This document shows positions 26,201 to 37,900 of a DNA stretch of 64,000 nucleotides, in pieces. Source of the stretch: Agelaius tricolor (taxonomy: Eukaryota > Chordata > Aves > Passeriformes > Icteridae); contig JALJCS010000002.1 of assembly GCA_023055355.1 (NCBI GenBank), positions 82,361,001 through 82,425,000 of the forward strand, read 5' to 3'. The first letter of the stretch is position 1. Every line of letters begins with the position of its first letter. A program made the translations under genes and the position numbers. The notes under the pieces were generated by a model that ran no database searches, was not told the origin of the DNA, and saw only the letters and a list, made by a program, of their open reading frames with translations.

Positions 26201-29200
26201 AATCTGGGCTGGGGATTAAAAACTTTCTCTTTTATTTCAGAACAGCAATCCAATGACGATAGAAAGAGTAATCAGATCAGGTCTATACATATTGTTATTA
26301 AGTGTGACTAATAACCAGTGTCTGGGGAAGAAGGAAAATAAAAACACACAGGAATTAGAAAAAAAAATTTAGTCTTAGGGTGGAAGAACTTGAGAACTCT
26401 CCCTTTTCTTCCTGGTTAATGCTGTAATGCTGGCAATCATACTGACAGATACTTTGAGATTTAGGATTAGTGGATAATTGAAAAGATATAGTGCCTTTTT
26501 CAAACCATAGAGATATTAAAATCATTGGATATCTGAAAATTCAAAGAAGAAACTCTTCGTTTGTTCCCCCATTTATTGAAATATAACTTCAGGAATGCCT
26601 TCCATAGTTTTTTCATGAGTGCTCCTGTCATATTTTAGTGACAACATCAATCTATTTCTTTTAGACTGTTTTCACAGTTAAAAATTGCTTTTTTAATTCT
26701 TCAACTCACTCTTTCAAAAATAGAAGAAATTGTAATAACTACCACTTCTGAAGTTTTAGAGAATACTGTAACTCTTATCAAGGTCAAAGTATAAAAGTCC
26801 TTGATTTCTTATCCAACATTTTGCTATTATACATCACAGAGACATAGGAACCCACAAAAATTTTGAAAAGAGATGCTGCCAGTCAGGAAATGAATGCTGT
26901 GTTTTCAATGGTGTGTGTAGAGTCTCTTTCAGAACTACTGGACGTGTTGGAGGTGTTGATTTAGAGGCCAGACATTTTTTTAAATTTAATTTTATTTTTT
27001 GCGTCAATAAAACAAAGGTGATTATTTCAAAGCCACTAATATTAATAACAAGAGAGTAACAGGTACTTAATTTCCTTAATTTAAATTAAATATATATTTG
27101 TCCCCCAGCTTCCTTTACACATGGCTTTACATATACAAATAACATCAAATAGCAGCATACAATCAAGCAGAAGCACCTGTAGCCTGGAACATTTGATAAT
27201 GCAGGTAATGATGACAATTAAAAATAAAGACACAGCTGTCACTCGAAGAATGGTTCAAATTTTTGAGACTTCTACTATGTAGTTCATGTAGCCTCAAAAA
27301 CTTACCATATGGTTACCTCTTGGGGCATGTCTACACTAATTGGTTTATCTAAAACTGAGATGCATTGAAGCAAAAGCTGCAGTGTAACTGCTCTGATGCA
27401 ATTGCATCTGAGATAACTGCCAAACCATGGTACTTCTCAAATTATTACTTCTACATGAGGGAAATTTATCTCAAAGCATGTGCTCAACCATGGTGCATAA
27501 ACTTGGGGTTTTTTTGGAACTGATGCCTTGTCCTGTGCACTGTGTGATTTTTTGCTGTAGAAAAGGAAAAATACTCCAAGTACACTACTCTTTTAGATAG
27601 AAATCATATTATCATTTTTATTCATGCCATAGGCCTAAAAATTCATAAATAAGAAGGTTTCCTTATAGAGTTCTTAGAGGAGCATGTGTTTTTTAGAACA
27701 ACACAGAGAAGAGGGAGTAAGGATTTCTTTCTCTTTATTTAGAATTCTCTACCATGCGTGCTGCAGCCTTGCACTTAGTATCTGATTAACAGATAGATTT
27801 GAGTAACAAACAAACCAGCAGCTGTGGGGTGACAGTGCAGTGTACCTTCAGGAGATGATTATCCAGCAGGCAGCGAGGCAGTGGCCAGAATTAGTGCTCA
27901 ATGCAATAACTGTTAGAGGAAAACTGAGGACTTTGCTGAAATCTGGGAGGCAGAGACCAAGCAATGTGACTATCCAGGGAGCAGCTTGCCTGTATGTGAC
28001 ATCCCCTGAGGGCAAATTATTTTCTATGTTTTTTACTCCACTGAAGAGGGAATATTTTGTCTATAGGAAGGTACATTAGTATGCTGTACCTGTCTTCATG
28101 ACTTTTAAAATTTAGATAACAGCATATCAACAAATTTTTCAGGGAGGTCAGTAGATCCTCAGAATTTGTTTCTCATCATCACTGAGGGACCTTATGTAGG
28201 TTTAGAGAGACCTCAAGTCTATGTGAGGGGCTGTTATGCATTTCACATGAAACATTCCTTTATCGTAGGCCTCCTGTCAGGAAGAAAAAAGAACTTCTTT
28301 GCCTTTCAATAGAAAAAAAATCAAAACAATACATCCCAAGACTAAAATCAACAAATGGAAATAAACCAAGTTGTAATCATTAATATTTTTCTAAATAAGA
28401 TATTAACACAAAATGTCAGTCCTCTTAGAGATTTTAGAGTAAACTTTTTTCTAGGTGCAAATAGGTTCCATCTTTGTGCTAAGGAGGAAATACAGTACTT
28501 TATCCAGTCAAATTTCTCTAAGAAAAAAACAGAATTGAATAGGTCAGAAGCTGGAGTTAAGGAATCAGTTCCCTAAATAAGCTGAGGATTAAAGCAGTAG
28601 TGAAAGAAACAGGCAGTCTGTGTAGTCTGATATAAATTAGAGGGGCTAAAACAGGTATGATCCCCCTTGTAAACTGCTTTCTTTGTCAGGTAGGACTCTA
28701 GACATCAAAGCCTGATTCCATTCTGTTGGACTCACATGAGAAGTATAGGATGAACTGAAATAAGAAAAGACAGATGATGGATAAAAACATTGAACATACA
28801 TTTCAGGTATACTTGCTTTTCATAATCCTGTTCATCAACTTTGTGTTCTTATCCTGATCAATCCTGCATCTGCCAGTTAGGATGTGTCTAATTAAAATGA
28901 AGTCTTATTCTGTCAGATGCAGGGTAAGATTGAATTCCAATCTTATAATTGGAATATATCTCCTTGTCCCACAAAATAAAAAGGTAAAGATATCTCCAGA
29001 GGGCTATTTTGACAGGGACACAGCCATCAGTTTGGAAGCTAGTGAAAGACACTTTCAGCCTGTTATTTAAGAATGTTTTGTAACATTTGCAAAATTTGAA
29101 ATTCCATTTTTCATTCTCCTTATACTGCATTATAGATTTTTCAATGATATGATAGTAATTTCATAATGAGATGGAGACATGTATGAAGGGCAGCAATAAG

Positions 29201-29749
29201 CTTAATATGATGTCTATGCTTTTGGTTTTCCTGCTGGTTTATTCTGTAGATAATGCTCATTTCATTGCAAGATTGTAAATAATGTTGTTAAGGGATTATG
29301 GATAATGACCTTGAATATTTATTGTTTTGTTAAATTTATATCTTAGTTGATTTTAAAAGACCCAATATTTTAGTGTGAAATCACTAAATATTCTCTAGAT
29401 TCTAGAATTAATAACTACTGCTGTCAAAATTTGTTACTTACTTTGTTGAACAGCTATGGTACAGAGTCTGCTTTACTACTGTTTCACATCCAAAGAAATA
29501 CTCTACGCTCAAACTTGTGTGTTTTTCCCCGAGTCTGCGCTGCTTATATCTTCAGACTGTTAAGCCTGAAATAACAATATTGAATTTTGAATTTGACAAA
29601 TGAAATGAGGAAGCTCACCGCAAGGACTGTAAAAGGCCACCAATGTGTTCAGGCATGTTCTAGATGTATCCTCATGGTTGGTGATAACTCATCTGAGAAC
29701 TGATAACTTTTCTCAGGTATAAAGCATTCCAAGTGTGATGTTAGAATCC
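23280..29749. other. Long AT-rich non-genic stretch, nothing recognised
   Basis: About 6.5 kb without a recognisable gene or repeat family. A slightly GC-richer part at 27820-28020 has an open frame of 79 codons (27840-28079) but no identifiable domain. Short A/T runs are scattered throughout. I see no RNA gene here. Confidence 0.5.
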
Positions 29750-30056
29750 AAGAGTGACAGAGGATTACAGTTTTAGATTGAAAAAACATCTTTGGAGAGA
29801 ATTTCCATTATATGCAATTTATTTTAGTATAATCTGCTGCTGAAAAGGGCATTTTGCTGTCTTCTGCCTACTGCTGTGTGCTAGTTTTTATTGCTGCCCC
29901 TTCAACCATTCAAAGGGCATGACATCTGGAGAGTTAGTCTGGCCTGTTTTGAAAGTAATAAATTAAAACTAGTTTTCTGTTGAATTAAGAAGCTTAATAT
30001 CAGAGAGTATGAAGAGTTGGAAGGGAACTGTGAGTATCAAGTGCAGCTTCTGTCTT
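29750..30056 (-). repeat. Possible decayed CR1 tails (two short pieces)
   Basis: Two short segments resemble reversed CR1 3' termini. At 29755-29802, GGATTACAGTTTTAGATTG followed by CATCTTTGGAGA recalls the common tail (ACAG..TTTAGGTTGGAA..ACCTTTGGAGA). At 30010-30056, GAGTTGGAAGGGAACTGTGA followed by ATCAAGTGCAGCTTCTG recalls another CR1 tail. Both are too short and diverged to be certain. They lie just upstream of a clear CR1 tail on the same strand. Confidence 0.35.
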
Positions 30057-30212
30057 GTCTTGCTTACTCATTCTTGTTTAATCCAACACAAGTGAGAGGG
30101 TTGAGATGTGCAATCTAATTGTGAATCAGGAGCAGTTTGCATATTTTGAAAAATTTAATCAGCTCTCCATAAAATTTTCCTGGTTTATATTTGAACTGGA
30201 AATGAAAATACA

Positions 30213-30242
30213 GAATAGAATAGAATAGAATAGAATAGAATA
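30213..30242. repeat. (GAATA)n microsatellite at a CR1 terminus
   Basis: Six tandem GAATA units form the inverted terminus of the adjoining minus-strand CR1, whose 3' tail normally carries ATTCTATG-type repeats. It probably expanded from that tail. Confidence 0.92.
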
Positions 30243-30555
30243 GGACACTTTCAGTTGGAAGGGACTTTCACTTGGAAGACCTAACCCAACTGCCTGATTG
30301 ATTTAAAAAAATTAAGGCATACTACCAAGAATATTGTCCAAATGCCTCTTAATCACTGACTAGTTTGGGAGTTTGACTGACCATTTCTAGGGAAAGCCTG
30401 TTCACTTCAAATTGAGGCAGCAGCAACAACACTGAATTACCCCTTTAGCCCAGTTGGTGATGCTGTGTTTGATACACTCCAGAATGCAGTTTGCCCTCTG
30501 GGCTGCCAGGGCACACTGCTGACTTCTATTGAGCCTGCTATCCTGAATCCAGCAC

Positions 30556-30871
30556 TGTCAGGTATAGTAGAGGAAATGTATTTGAATATCTGTATAGAGG
30601 CTTTGCCCCAGAAGTCCCAGTTGCCCTTGATGGGCTGCAGCTGCGATGTCCTTAATTGGGCTGCAGCTGTGACCAATGAAGATGACTGGGATAAAAGGGG
30701 GCAGGATAGCCAGTCAGGGAGAGCCTTGGAGGGGCCCTGACCTGAGAGGGAATAGCATGCAGCAGAAGGAGTCAGTAAAGACCTACAGCCGTGAGAGTGC
30801 GCCAAAGAGGTATGGACTTTAGAAATCTAATAACAACAATATGGGACTCTAGAAATCATAGAAGAACAACA
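30556..30871 (+). mobile_element. Inserted element inside CR1, probable solo LTR
   Basis: About 316 bp interrupts the CR1: the left flank stops at CCAGCAC and the CR1 resumes at about 30875 with GGTCCCTCTC. The insert begins TGTCAGG and ends AACAACA, compatible with LTR-type TG...CA ends. It contains promoter-like signals in the right order on the plus strand: CCAAT at 30673-30677, ATAAAAGG at 30691-30698, and AGTAAA, a possible poly-A signal, at about 30774. The word GGGCTGCAGCTG occurs twice just upstream (near 30632 and 30659), as in many LTR U3 regions. I could not find an exact target-site duplication, so the exact ends and the LTR class remain unproven. Confidence 0.5.
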
Positions 30872-31745
30872 GTTGGGTCCCTCTCTTCAGGGCTGCTCTG
30901 CAGTCAATGTCCCAGTTTATACTTGTGTCCAGCGTTGCTTCCTCCTAAGTTCAGAATCCACCATCCTGTCAAATATCATGGAATTAATTTCCACTAATCA
31001 TAGCCCAGTGCTCCAAACTATCTAGACCCTCCTTCAAGTCCTCTTGTCCCTCAAGAAGGAGAATAGCACCTCCCAGTGTAGTATTATGAGCAAACTTATT
31101 AATGGTGCCTTCACTGCCTGAGCCCTGCTGCTCAGTTTCTTCTTCACCGAGTGCACCACGTGCCAGCTCATCCTTTAGCTGGATAACTGACCAGAAGGAT
31201 GCTGTCAGAGACAGTATTAAAAGCCTTATTAAAATCCAGAAAAACTACACATGCTGCTGTGTCCAAGTGTGACCTAATAATAGAAAAATGTCAAGTATAG
31301 GTCCAGCATTTTTGGACCACATCTTGCTAATAACATATTTAACAAAACCCTTGCTATCTGGTGTAATGCTGGTCAGTCTCAACCCTTAGATTGGCCTTTC
31401 GTGTCTTCTCCCTGCATAAATGAATCACAGCTCTGTACTCTTCCTGTGAAGCCTTGCCTTTCATCCCTTGCTTCCCAAGATCATACAGTTTCTTCTTTTC
31501 CTTGAACTTCAAGAGGACTTTCCTGGCCTGCCAAGCTGGTCTTGAGCTCTGCTTGTTTGACTTATGAGGCAACGGAACTGACTGCTCCCATGCTTCTAAA
31601 AGGGGTTCTTAAAGACTGCCCAGCATTTGTGGATTCCTGAGACCTCAAAAGCATTCTCCTGGGATGCTCTATTAATAGCTTCCCGAATACCAACAGCTTA
31701 AACTTTGCTTTACTGAAGTTCAGAGTAACAACTCTGTTATCCTGG

Positions 31746-34700
31746 AAGTAAATGGAAATTTCCTATTTTGGCAGATAGAATTATCTTTTGGCCAAAATTG
31801 ACCATATAAGAATAGAAGGGGAAGTAAGCAAAATCAACAAGAATGTCTTCAATTGTATCTTAGATGTTATGACAACAGGATTATTCCATTTTAAAAAAAT
31901 GAATACATACTTTTGTCTGGCAATAAAATGACTATAAAATGAACTGGCAACAGTTCCAGTCTGCACTTTGTCTTCTTAGGATTTGGTACTCTCTTGCAAA
32001 TCAGCACCAAAAGGATTTCATTTCTGTGCATTTCATAATTATGAGATATTTGTCTTAATTTTACTATGTATTTTTTTATTATTTATCCATAGTCTTGTGA
32101 AAAAAAGTGAGACATATGATAGGTAACTGAAAATAGACTCCCTGCTCAGAAGTCATAGGAGCCCAATTAAAGTTCTGCAAAGGCCAAGAAGTAAAGGTCT
32201 TTATGGAGCAGAAGCTTTGATGGGAACACACAACACCAGCAGCTAGGAACTCTCATTACACAGATTTCTTCTGACCAAGGATAGCTTTTTTTTTTTTCGT
32301 TTGTGTGTATATTAGTGAATTTAAAACTGTAAAGTTTAATAGCTGAATGCTAAAATTCATTGGACAGTGTGACATTGATTAACATCACTTTAGTAGTGGG
32401 ATCTCATTTGTATATTACCACTATGGTAATATGTTCCAAAATTCCTGCCCACTAAGAAAATAAAATAATTGTGGCAAGATAAATGTAAGCTATCTATTTG
32501 CAGCTAAAAGGATCTAAAACCTTTTTGCACAAATAGGGTCAGATAAGCTATGTTTGAAATAGTATCCTTTGAGAAAATTCTTACTAAACCACCTAAAATA
32601 TTATTTTATACCAAAAAAACCCTCCAAAGTTAATATCAAATAGTAATTTAATTACTACTTAGGAAAACCAAGTGAACAAGAACAATATTGTTGTAATTTT
32701 AGCTGGATCATATCTCTCACCTTAAGATTTGTATTGCTGTTTCTTAAATGCAATAGAATTAAATTGAATAATGGTGTACAGACCAAAATAAGAGGTCATC
32801 TTTCCTTAAATTTATGCTGTGGGGTTTTGTTCTACCCCATGAAGCCCACCAAAAACTCAGTGAGCAGTAATACTTAACCTTTAAAATAAATTATCATTGA
32901 ATTATATTAATATTAAAAATGCCTTTTATGCGCAAGAAAGGTACCTGGAATTCAGAGTTTAAAAAGCAGTGGAAGCACAAAAGAAAATCAAGAAGTAATC
33001 TAAACCCATAGTTGCTTTGCAAATTAAGGAAAATGACACAAACCCTGGCAATATTGACTGTATGATATTTTTCCCCATTTAAAAAATATGCTGATGTACC
33101 TAATAAAATTAGAATACAAATCTTATAAGTTGATTGTTTAAAATATAGAATTGCTTAAAAATACTTTTGTTGGTGAAGCATATCCTTAGATTAAGTTTCA
33201 GAGTCTTTGCTTTCTTCTTTGTTTTCACTTGAATAGCCTGTACTTTGGGAAAAATGTTCTGGCCCCACTGAAGGCAATGTGAGCTTTTGGAAAGCAATGG
33301 GAGTTCCTACCCTACAGCTCTGTAATGAGTTCAGTGCAGCTGAAACTCTGCATCTCCCTGAGACTCAGTCAGGTCAGTGGCACTTCAGGTCAATGCAATG
33401 GACCACTAGCACAAAGGATATTTCAAGATAATTCCCAAAACATCATTCCTGCAGAGAAACTCAGATCTACTTAACTTTAATGCTGACTTCAACAGGACAA
33501 AGAATATTTATAAGCTTGCATGACTTTGCTTGAGGTTCAGGAGAGAAAACAGAGCATCTATAAGAAACTCTTCTTTTTTCAATATATAATCTAAAGATAA
33601 TTTTTTTTGAAGTGAGGAAATGTATGTTCAATGACTCTCTGGTGTTTTACTACATATTTAGGCTGACCACACTGGCCATACAAACACATATTTAGTTAAA
33701 ATTTAATTAAGATAAAAATTATTTACAACAGTATAAAGTCTTGAATTCCTGATTTTGATGTCTCACACTACCACTCCCAAAAGATAAAGAATAAAGAAAA
33801 CCTAACCAAAAATAAACAAACCCCCCAGTCACCTGATACTTCAAAATGCTTAGTTTTGGATTAAGATGAAAAGGTAAAAATTGTACTCACTGCTGTGTTA
33901 TGTTTCACGTTAACTTTAAAGGAGCAATTGTTTCACATTAAACTTCTGTCATTTCTGTAAAACCCGACCATATAAAAGATTAATGTGTTGCAGAACAGTA
34001 CTATGAAATATAACCATATTTGTAGCACTGTCTTTCATGTTTCAATTTAGTGCATTTAGCACCCTGGCCTAGTCATGTTTTTGAAAGGAATGTCATCATA
34101 TATGTTCTGGTATCATGAATGCATCTTGCCCAAACATGATGAGGTAGTATCACAGCTAATGATGCTGAGCATAACACTTATTTTTGGCTTCCAAGTGAGA
34201 TGCATAATTTAAAATTTTCATCTCTTTCAGCTCCCTCTACAATCAGGAGAGATATTGTCAGCTCCAGATAGTGATACAGTATGTCTGTTCTCATTCCCTG
34301 CCTGCACTTGTCTTCCAAAGTTAGTTGGTGTGAAGCCATTCCCTCATCTCTGAGTGACAGCTTCTTCTGGAAAAGAGTGACTGTAGGTTTATCCTGTGTT
34401 TAATATAACAAAAAATAGGCAAAATTATTTTTAAAATATGAATAATTTTGTTATTACTATTTTTAATTTACTAAATTGTTTGTTTGTGTGTTTTTTTTCT
34501 TGTAATATCTGATTTGAAAACAAAGATGCCTATGAACAGTTTTGGTTCAGGTCTACCAGGAAAGTTTAAGGGGGTTTTTTGGTTGGTTGGTTGGCTTTGA
34601 TTTTTTTTTCTCTTTCAGTACTGTTATTACTCTTCTGGTTTCTATGCTTAGAAGTAAAAAAAACGTTATTGTGAGCAGCTTTGTTTTTCAGGCTGAGTTT

Positions 34701-36844
34701 CACATGAGAAATTTCACTGTAAGCCAAAACCAATTCCTACTCAGTGAGCTGTACAGATGTCAGGATAGTCAATAAGACTGTTTTGTCAGATGTTGAGGTT
34801 TTTTAAGACAGCAATTTCAATAGAGCTAACATCCCTGGCACTATCAATATAGTACACTTTGTAGACCTGGAGGTGTCTACTAAGAACACTTTAGTTCTGG
34901 AGCATTGTTTTTGGATGTTTGAGCATGGCACTTATCACAGTATGTCTCTGGTCTAAAGAAATCCATGGGATGTGCATCAGTAAACTATCATTTCTTGTTG
35001 TGGTCTGAGAGCATGGCCCTTGCAACTTTATTTACACAAGCCTGATCTTGGAATGGGAAAAAAGCCTATCACACAGAAGGAGCACCAGGTTAAAGCACAA
35101 TGTTTTAAAAGGCAAAATCATTTTTCTTCAGTGAGACTTTGGTTTGTATTCATCAACTGATTGTAAATTTGGTACATTGTTATAATAGTGCTATTAAAAA
35201 AGTGCAGAGCTAGAATGTGCCCAAACCCTGACAAAATATACCTTTATATTTTAAATACAGAAATTCCTGTAGAAAAATTTAAATTTTGGAAAAATTTAAG
35301 TATTTTTAAATGGCATAATGAGTGAAATACATGCTTTCAGAAATGGATTTATTTTAGGATACAGATGAAAAAAAAGAATGTAGAATTTAAACATGCATCA
35401 GCATATAATGCACTTATTTTCATAAGAGTGATACTGGAGTTATGCAAAGAGAAACTAGTTGATAATTTTGTCATCTAGGCTCACCATACATTTATACTTA
35501 TGTAAGTAAAACTTCATTAATAAACTTGGATTTACTCCCAATTTATATTTGTGCTAGTGAAAAGAGAATCACACCCATTGATTTTGTGACAAACTGCTAC
35601 TATTATGGGTTTTTTAAAGGTGTCCTGCTTTTAAATGAATGTAAGGGTTGATTGCTTTCATTCTGCATACTTACTGCTTCCTTCTGTCCTTGACCTTTAT
35701 CTGAGAGACAAAATTTCAGGATGACTTGGCAAGGGACTTTTCAGAAAAACTTTCAGCTGGTATTCTGCAATTTTCCTTTGATTTATATTTCACAGGGAAA
35801 AAATTAAAAGAGAACAAAAAACCAAAGGAGAGTAGAATAATGATATTATAATTTATATATATATATATGTATGTTCAATCAGTTTCAATACATGTATACA
35901 TAAAAATGACAAAAATAGATAAATGGGAAGTGTTTAATTCAGTAAAACTTGTTTTATTTGATGCATCAATTTCCTCAGAGGATTATAAATCTGTCATTGC
36001 ACTGGTTTTTAGAAAAACAAAAAGATAAAAAGCCTACTCTCTTTTCTAATTTGCACAATAGTCATTGTATATTTAAACAGTATAAGCAAGGGAAGATGGT
36101 TTTCAAGTCCACTAGTGGTTTTACAGCTGTACAATTTGAAATTTGTCATCTCATTGTGAACTTATATTGGGTCTTATCCAGAGTTATGACAATCTGGAAT
36201 TTGTCAGGAGATTCACAAGAAGAATCAGAAAGTGCACAGTGCCCATGCAATGCAAAACCTCTTCCTGGTAGGAAAAATTAAGGATTCAAGTTTCAGGCTT
36301 CTCAGCCTGTGACAATCTGCAAGTCACCACTCAACTGCAAGTCTGTCCATCTCTCTCCAAGATTTCTGATCACCTACCTCCCCTATACTTAGGCTAAGCT
36401 ATTTGTTCCTCCATTCAATTAGCTACCATCACTAGGAATTAATTGCCATTAATTTTACCCTCTTGTTTCTTAAAACTTGCCCCTAAAAGTCAGGAGCAAA
36501 TGTTCCTTAAAGTCCCTGAATATTTTCCCAACATATTTTCCTTCCTTTCTTCCTTACAATATATTTAAGAGCAATATTTTTTTACCTTTGTCCAAACCAC
36601 TATGAATCTTTGTACATTTGAAGACAAAATGTCCGTTGCTGCTGCTTTTTAAAGAATTGCCAATGGGTTTGATTTATTTTTGCAAGAACATAGCTTTTCA
36701 TTGTAAATATACTATGAATTTTCATCATGAACAAATATATAAAATAATTAAAGGTTAACCCCCTTATGAGAAATGTATCAAGTCTTTTAAGTATAATTGT
36801 TCCATAGAAAATTACCAAGGAACATTTGAAATGCATAATTTTTA
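31746..36844. other. Long AT-rich non-genic stretch, nothing recognised
   Basis: About 5 kb with no recognisable gene or repeat family. It includes a 13-base T-rich run near 32287, T-rich DNA near 34490-34610 and a (TA)n run at 35854-35868. Open frames are chance length and show no motif. Confidence 0.5.
35854..35868. repeat. (TA)n microsatellite
   Basis: A short run of about seven TA dinucleotides in AT-rich DNA. Confidence 0.9.
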
Positions 36845-37055
36845 GAGGAAAAAGGTGGAATTATATCAGATTGATTGGTCAAGCATGACTTCCCCTTAAA
36901 TAATCCACACTGACTATTCCTGATGACCTTATTTTTTACTACATCTGTTATGATAACTTCCAGAATGACCTGTTCCATCATCACCTTTCCAGGGGTGGAG
37001 GTGAGGCTTACTGGCCACTAGTTTCTTGGGTCCTCCTTCTAGTTTACATACATTG
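36845..37055 (-). repeat. CR1 LINE internal fragment, reverse-transcriptase region
   Basis: A minus-strand CR1 ORF2 piece. On the plus strand it reads ATTGGTCAAGCATGACTTCC, then CACACTGACTATTCCTGATG, CTGTTCCATCATCACCTTTC, GGTGAGGCTTACTGGCC and TTCTTGGGTCCTCCTTCT. These match in order the reverse complement of the CR1 part that encodes the NYRPVSLT..PGKVMEQ..QHGF..GKSCLTNL series. Both ends are truncated and the frame is broken by indels, so it is inert. It comes from an upstream part of the reverse transcriptase that is absent from the 30-31.7 kb composite, but the distance argues against their being one element. Confidence 0.82.
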
Positions 37056-37429
37056 CTGACCAGAACAGATTAATGGAGTTCCTACCCTAAAAATTTACTG
37101 TCACAATCTAATTTCTCTTTCAATTTTCACTGAAAATGCTTGTAATGACCAAATATTTAAGTCTTTCTCCAGCCATCATCTCTAAACAATATTCCACGCA
37201 AATGTATTCTTACTGCTTTTGCAAAAATACTAAGGCTAAGACTGGCAAGTCAAGACCAATATGTTATATCCATTTTCCTGGTTTTGTTTTGTGAAAACCT
37301 GTTAGATTTTTAGCTGAGATATATGTTTTAGATACTATATACCATTATTGTACATTAAGGTGTCATAATAAATATTCTGCAAGTTAACTAATTACTGCAT
37401 TTCTTTCGCCACAGCATAAAGAAATCATG
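37056..37429. other. AT-rich non-genic stretch, nothing recognised
   Basis: A short AT-rich spacer between the CR1 piece and the next GC-richer block. No feature was seen. Confidence 0.5.
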
Positions 37430-37900
37430 TGAAGGAACAAATGTGGGATGATAGAGGCACAAGGGGATGAAAAAAGGTCTGGCCATCTGTAAACAGTGTG
37501 CTGGCCAGAATGCTTGTCTGACTGTGCCCTGCCCTAGTTAGTGCAGTCTGTTCTGTTTTCTAATTAAACACCATTTTAACTCATCTCCTGAGACAAGTCT
37601 CTCTCCTATGCACTTGAGTATTTATGGGGCCTGGAGAGGAACCACCCTGTTGTGTGCCCAAGGTGCCAGCAGCTGGAGTGAGTGTGGGTGCAGGAGTCAG
37701 GCTGTGATTGCTAGCAGAGATCAGGCAGGTAATTCAGCAAAAAGGTGACATGGCCTGGGAGCCAGGGGTGTGAGTAGGTCTCTTGGAATGAGGCACCTGG
37801 ACAACAGGGACCACAACTGAGTGTCAGTCCTGCTGCCAGAGAGAATGGAATCTGGGGTTGGATGGAAAGACCTGTTCACATGTGTGTGTAAATCATAAAC
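37430..37900 (+). repeat. Unclassified GC-richer block, possible LTR
   Basis: About 470 bp that contrasts with the AT-rich flanks. It carries ATTAAA (37563-37568), a possible poly-A signal, followed about 25 bp later by the imperfect palindrome CTGAGACAAGTCTCTC. It then has a GGGGCCTGGAGAGGAACC stretch, an order of signals compatible with the R-U5 part of an LTR. The part beyond about 37650 is purine-rich and has no open frame. I cannot name a family, and neither TG...CA ends nor a target-site duplication could be fixed. An alternative is another old dispersed repeat. Confidence 0.35.

Larger units (their letters stand above)
30213..31745 (-). repeat. CR1 LINE composite, minus strand, split by an inserted element
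   Basis: This is the longest CR1 remnant in the window. Its minus-strand order is partly preserved. From 31745 to about 31345 lies the linker after the endonuclease domain: SSRPAWQARKVLLKFKEKKK and a following EEYRAVIHLCREKTRKA match the CR1 pattern RPAW..KELL..LK.KKE and EEYR..V..CRD..RKAK. Next (31275 to 30880) comes the palm region, including an LDF.KAF.TVS block near 31240-31215 and the plus-strand reading CCTCAAGAAGGAGAATAGCA. The last part (30555 to 30213) is the 3' ORF2 end and the tail. A large middle part of the reverse transcriptase is missing at about 31275-31345. A roughly 316-bp element interrupts it at 30556-30871. The plus-strand left edge is a GAATA microsatellite grown from the CR1 tail. 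The element is dead. Confidence 0.85.
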
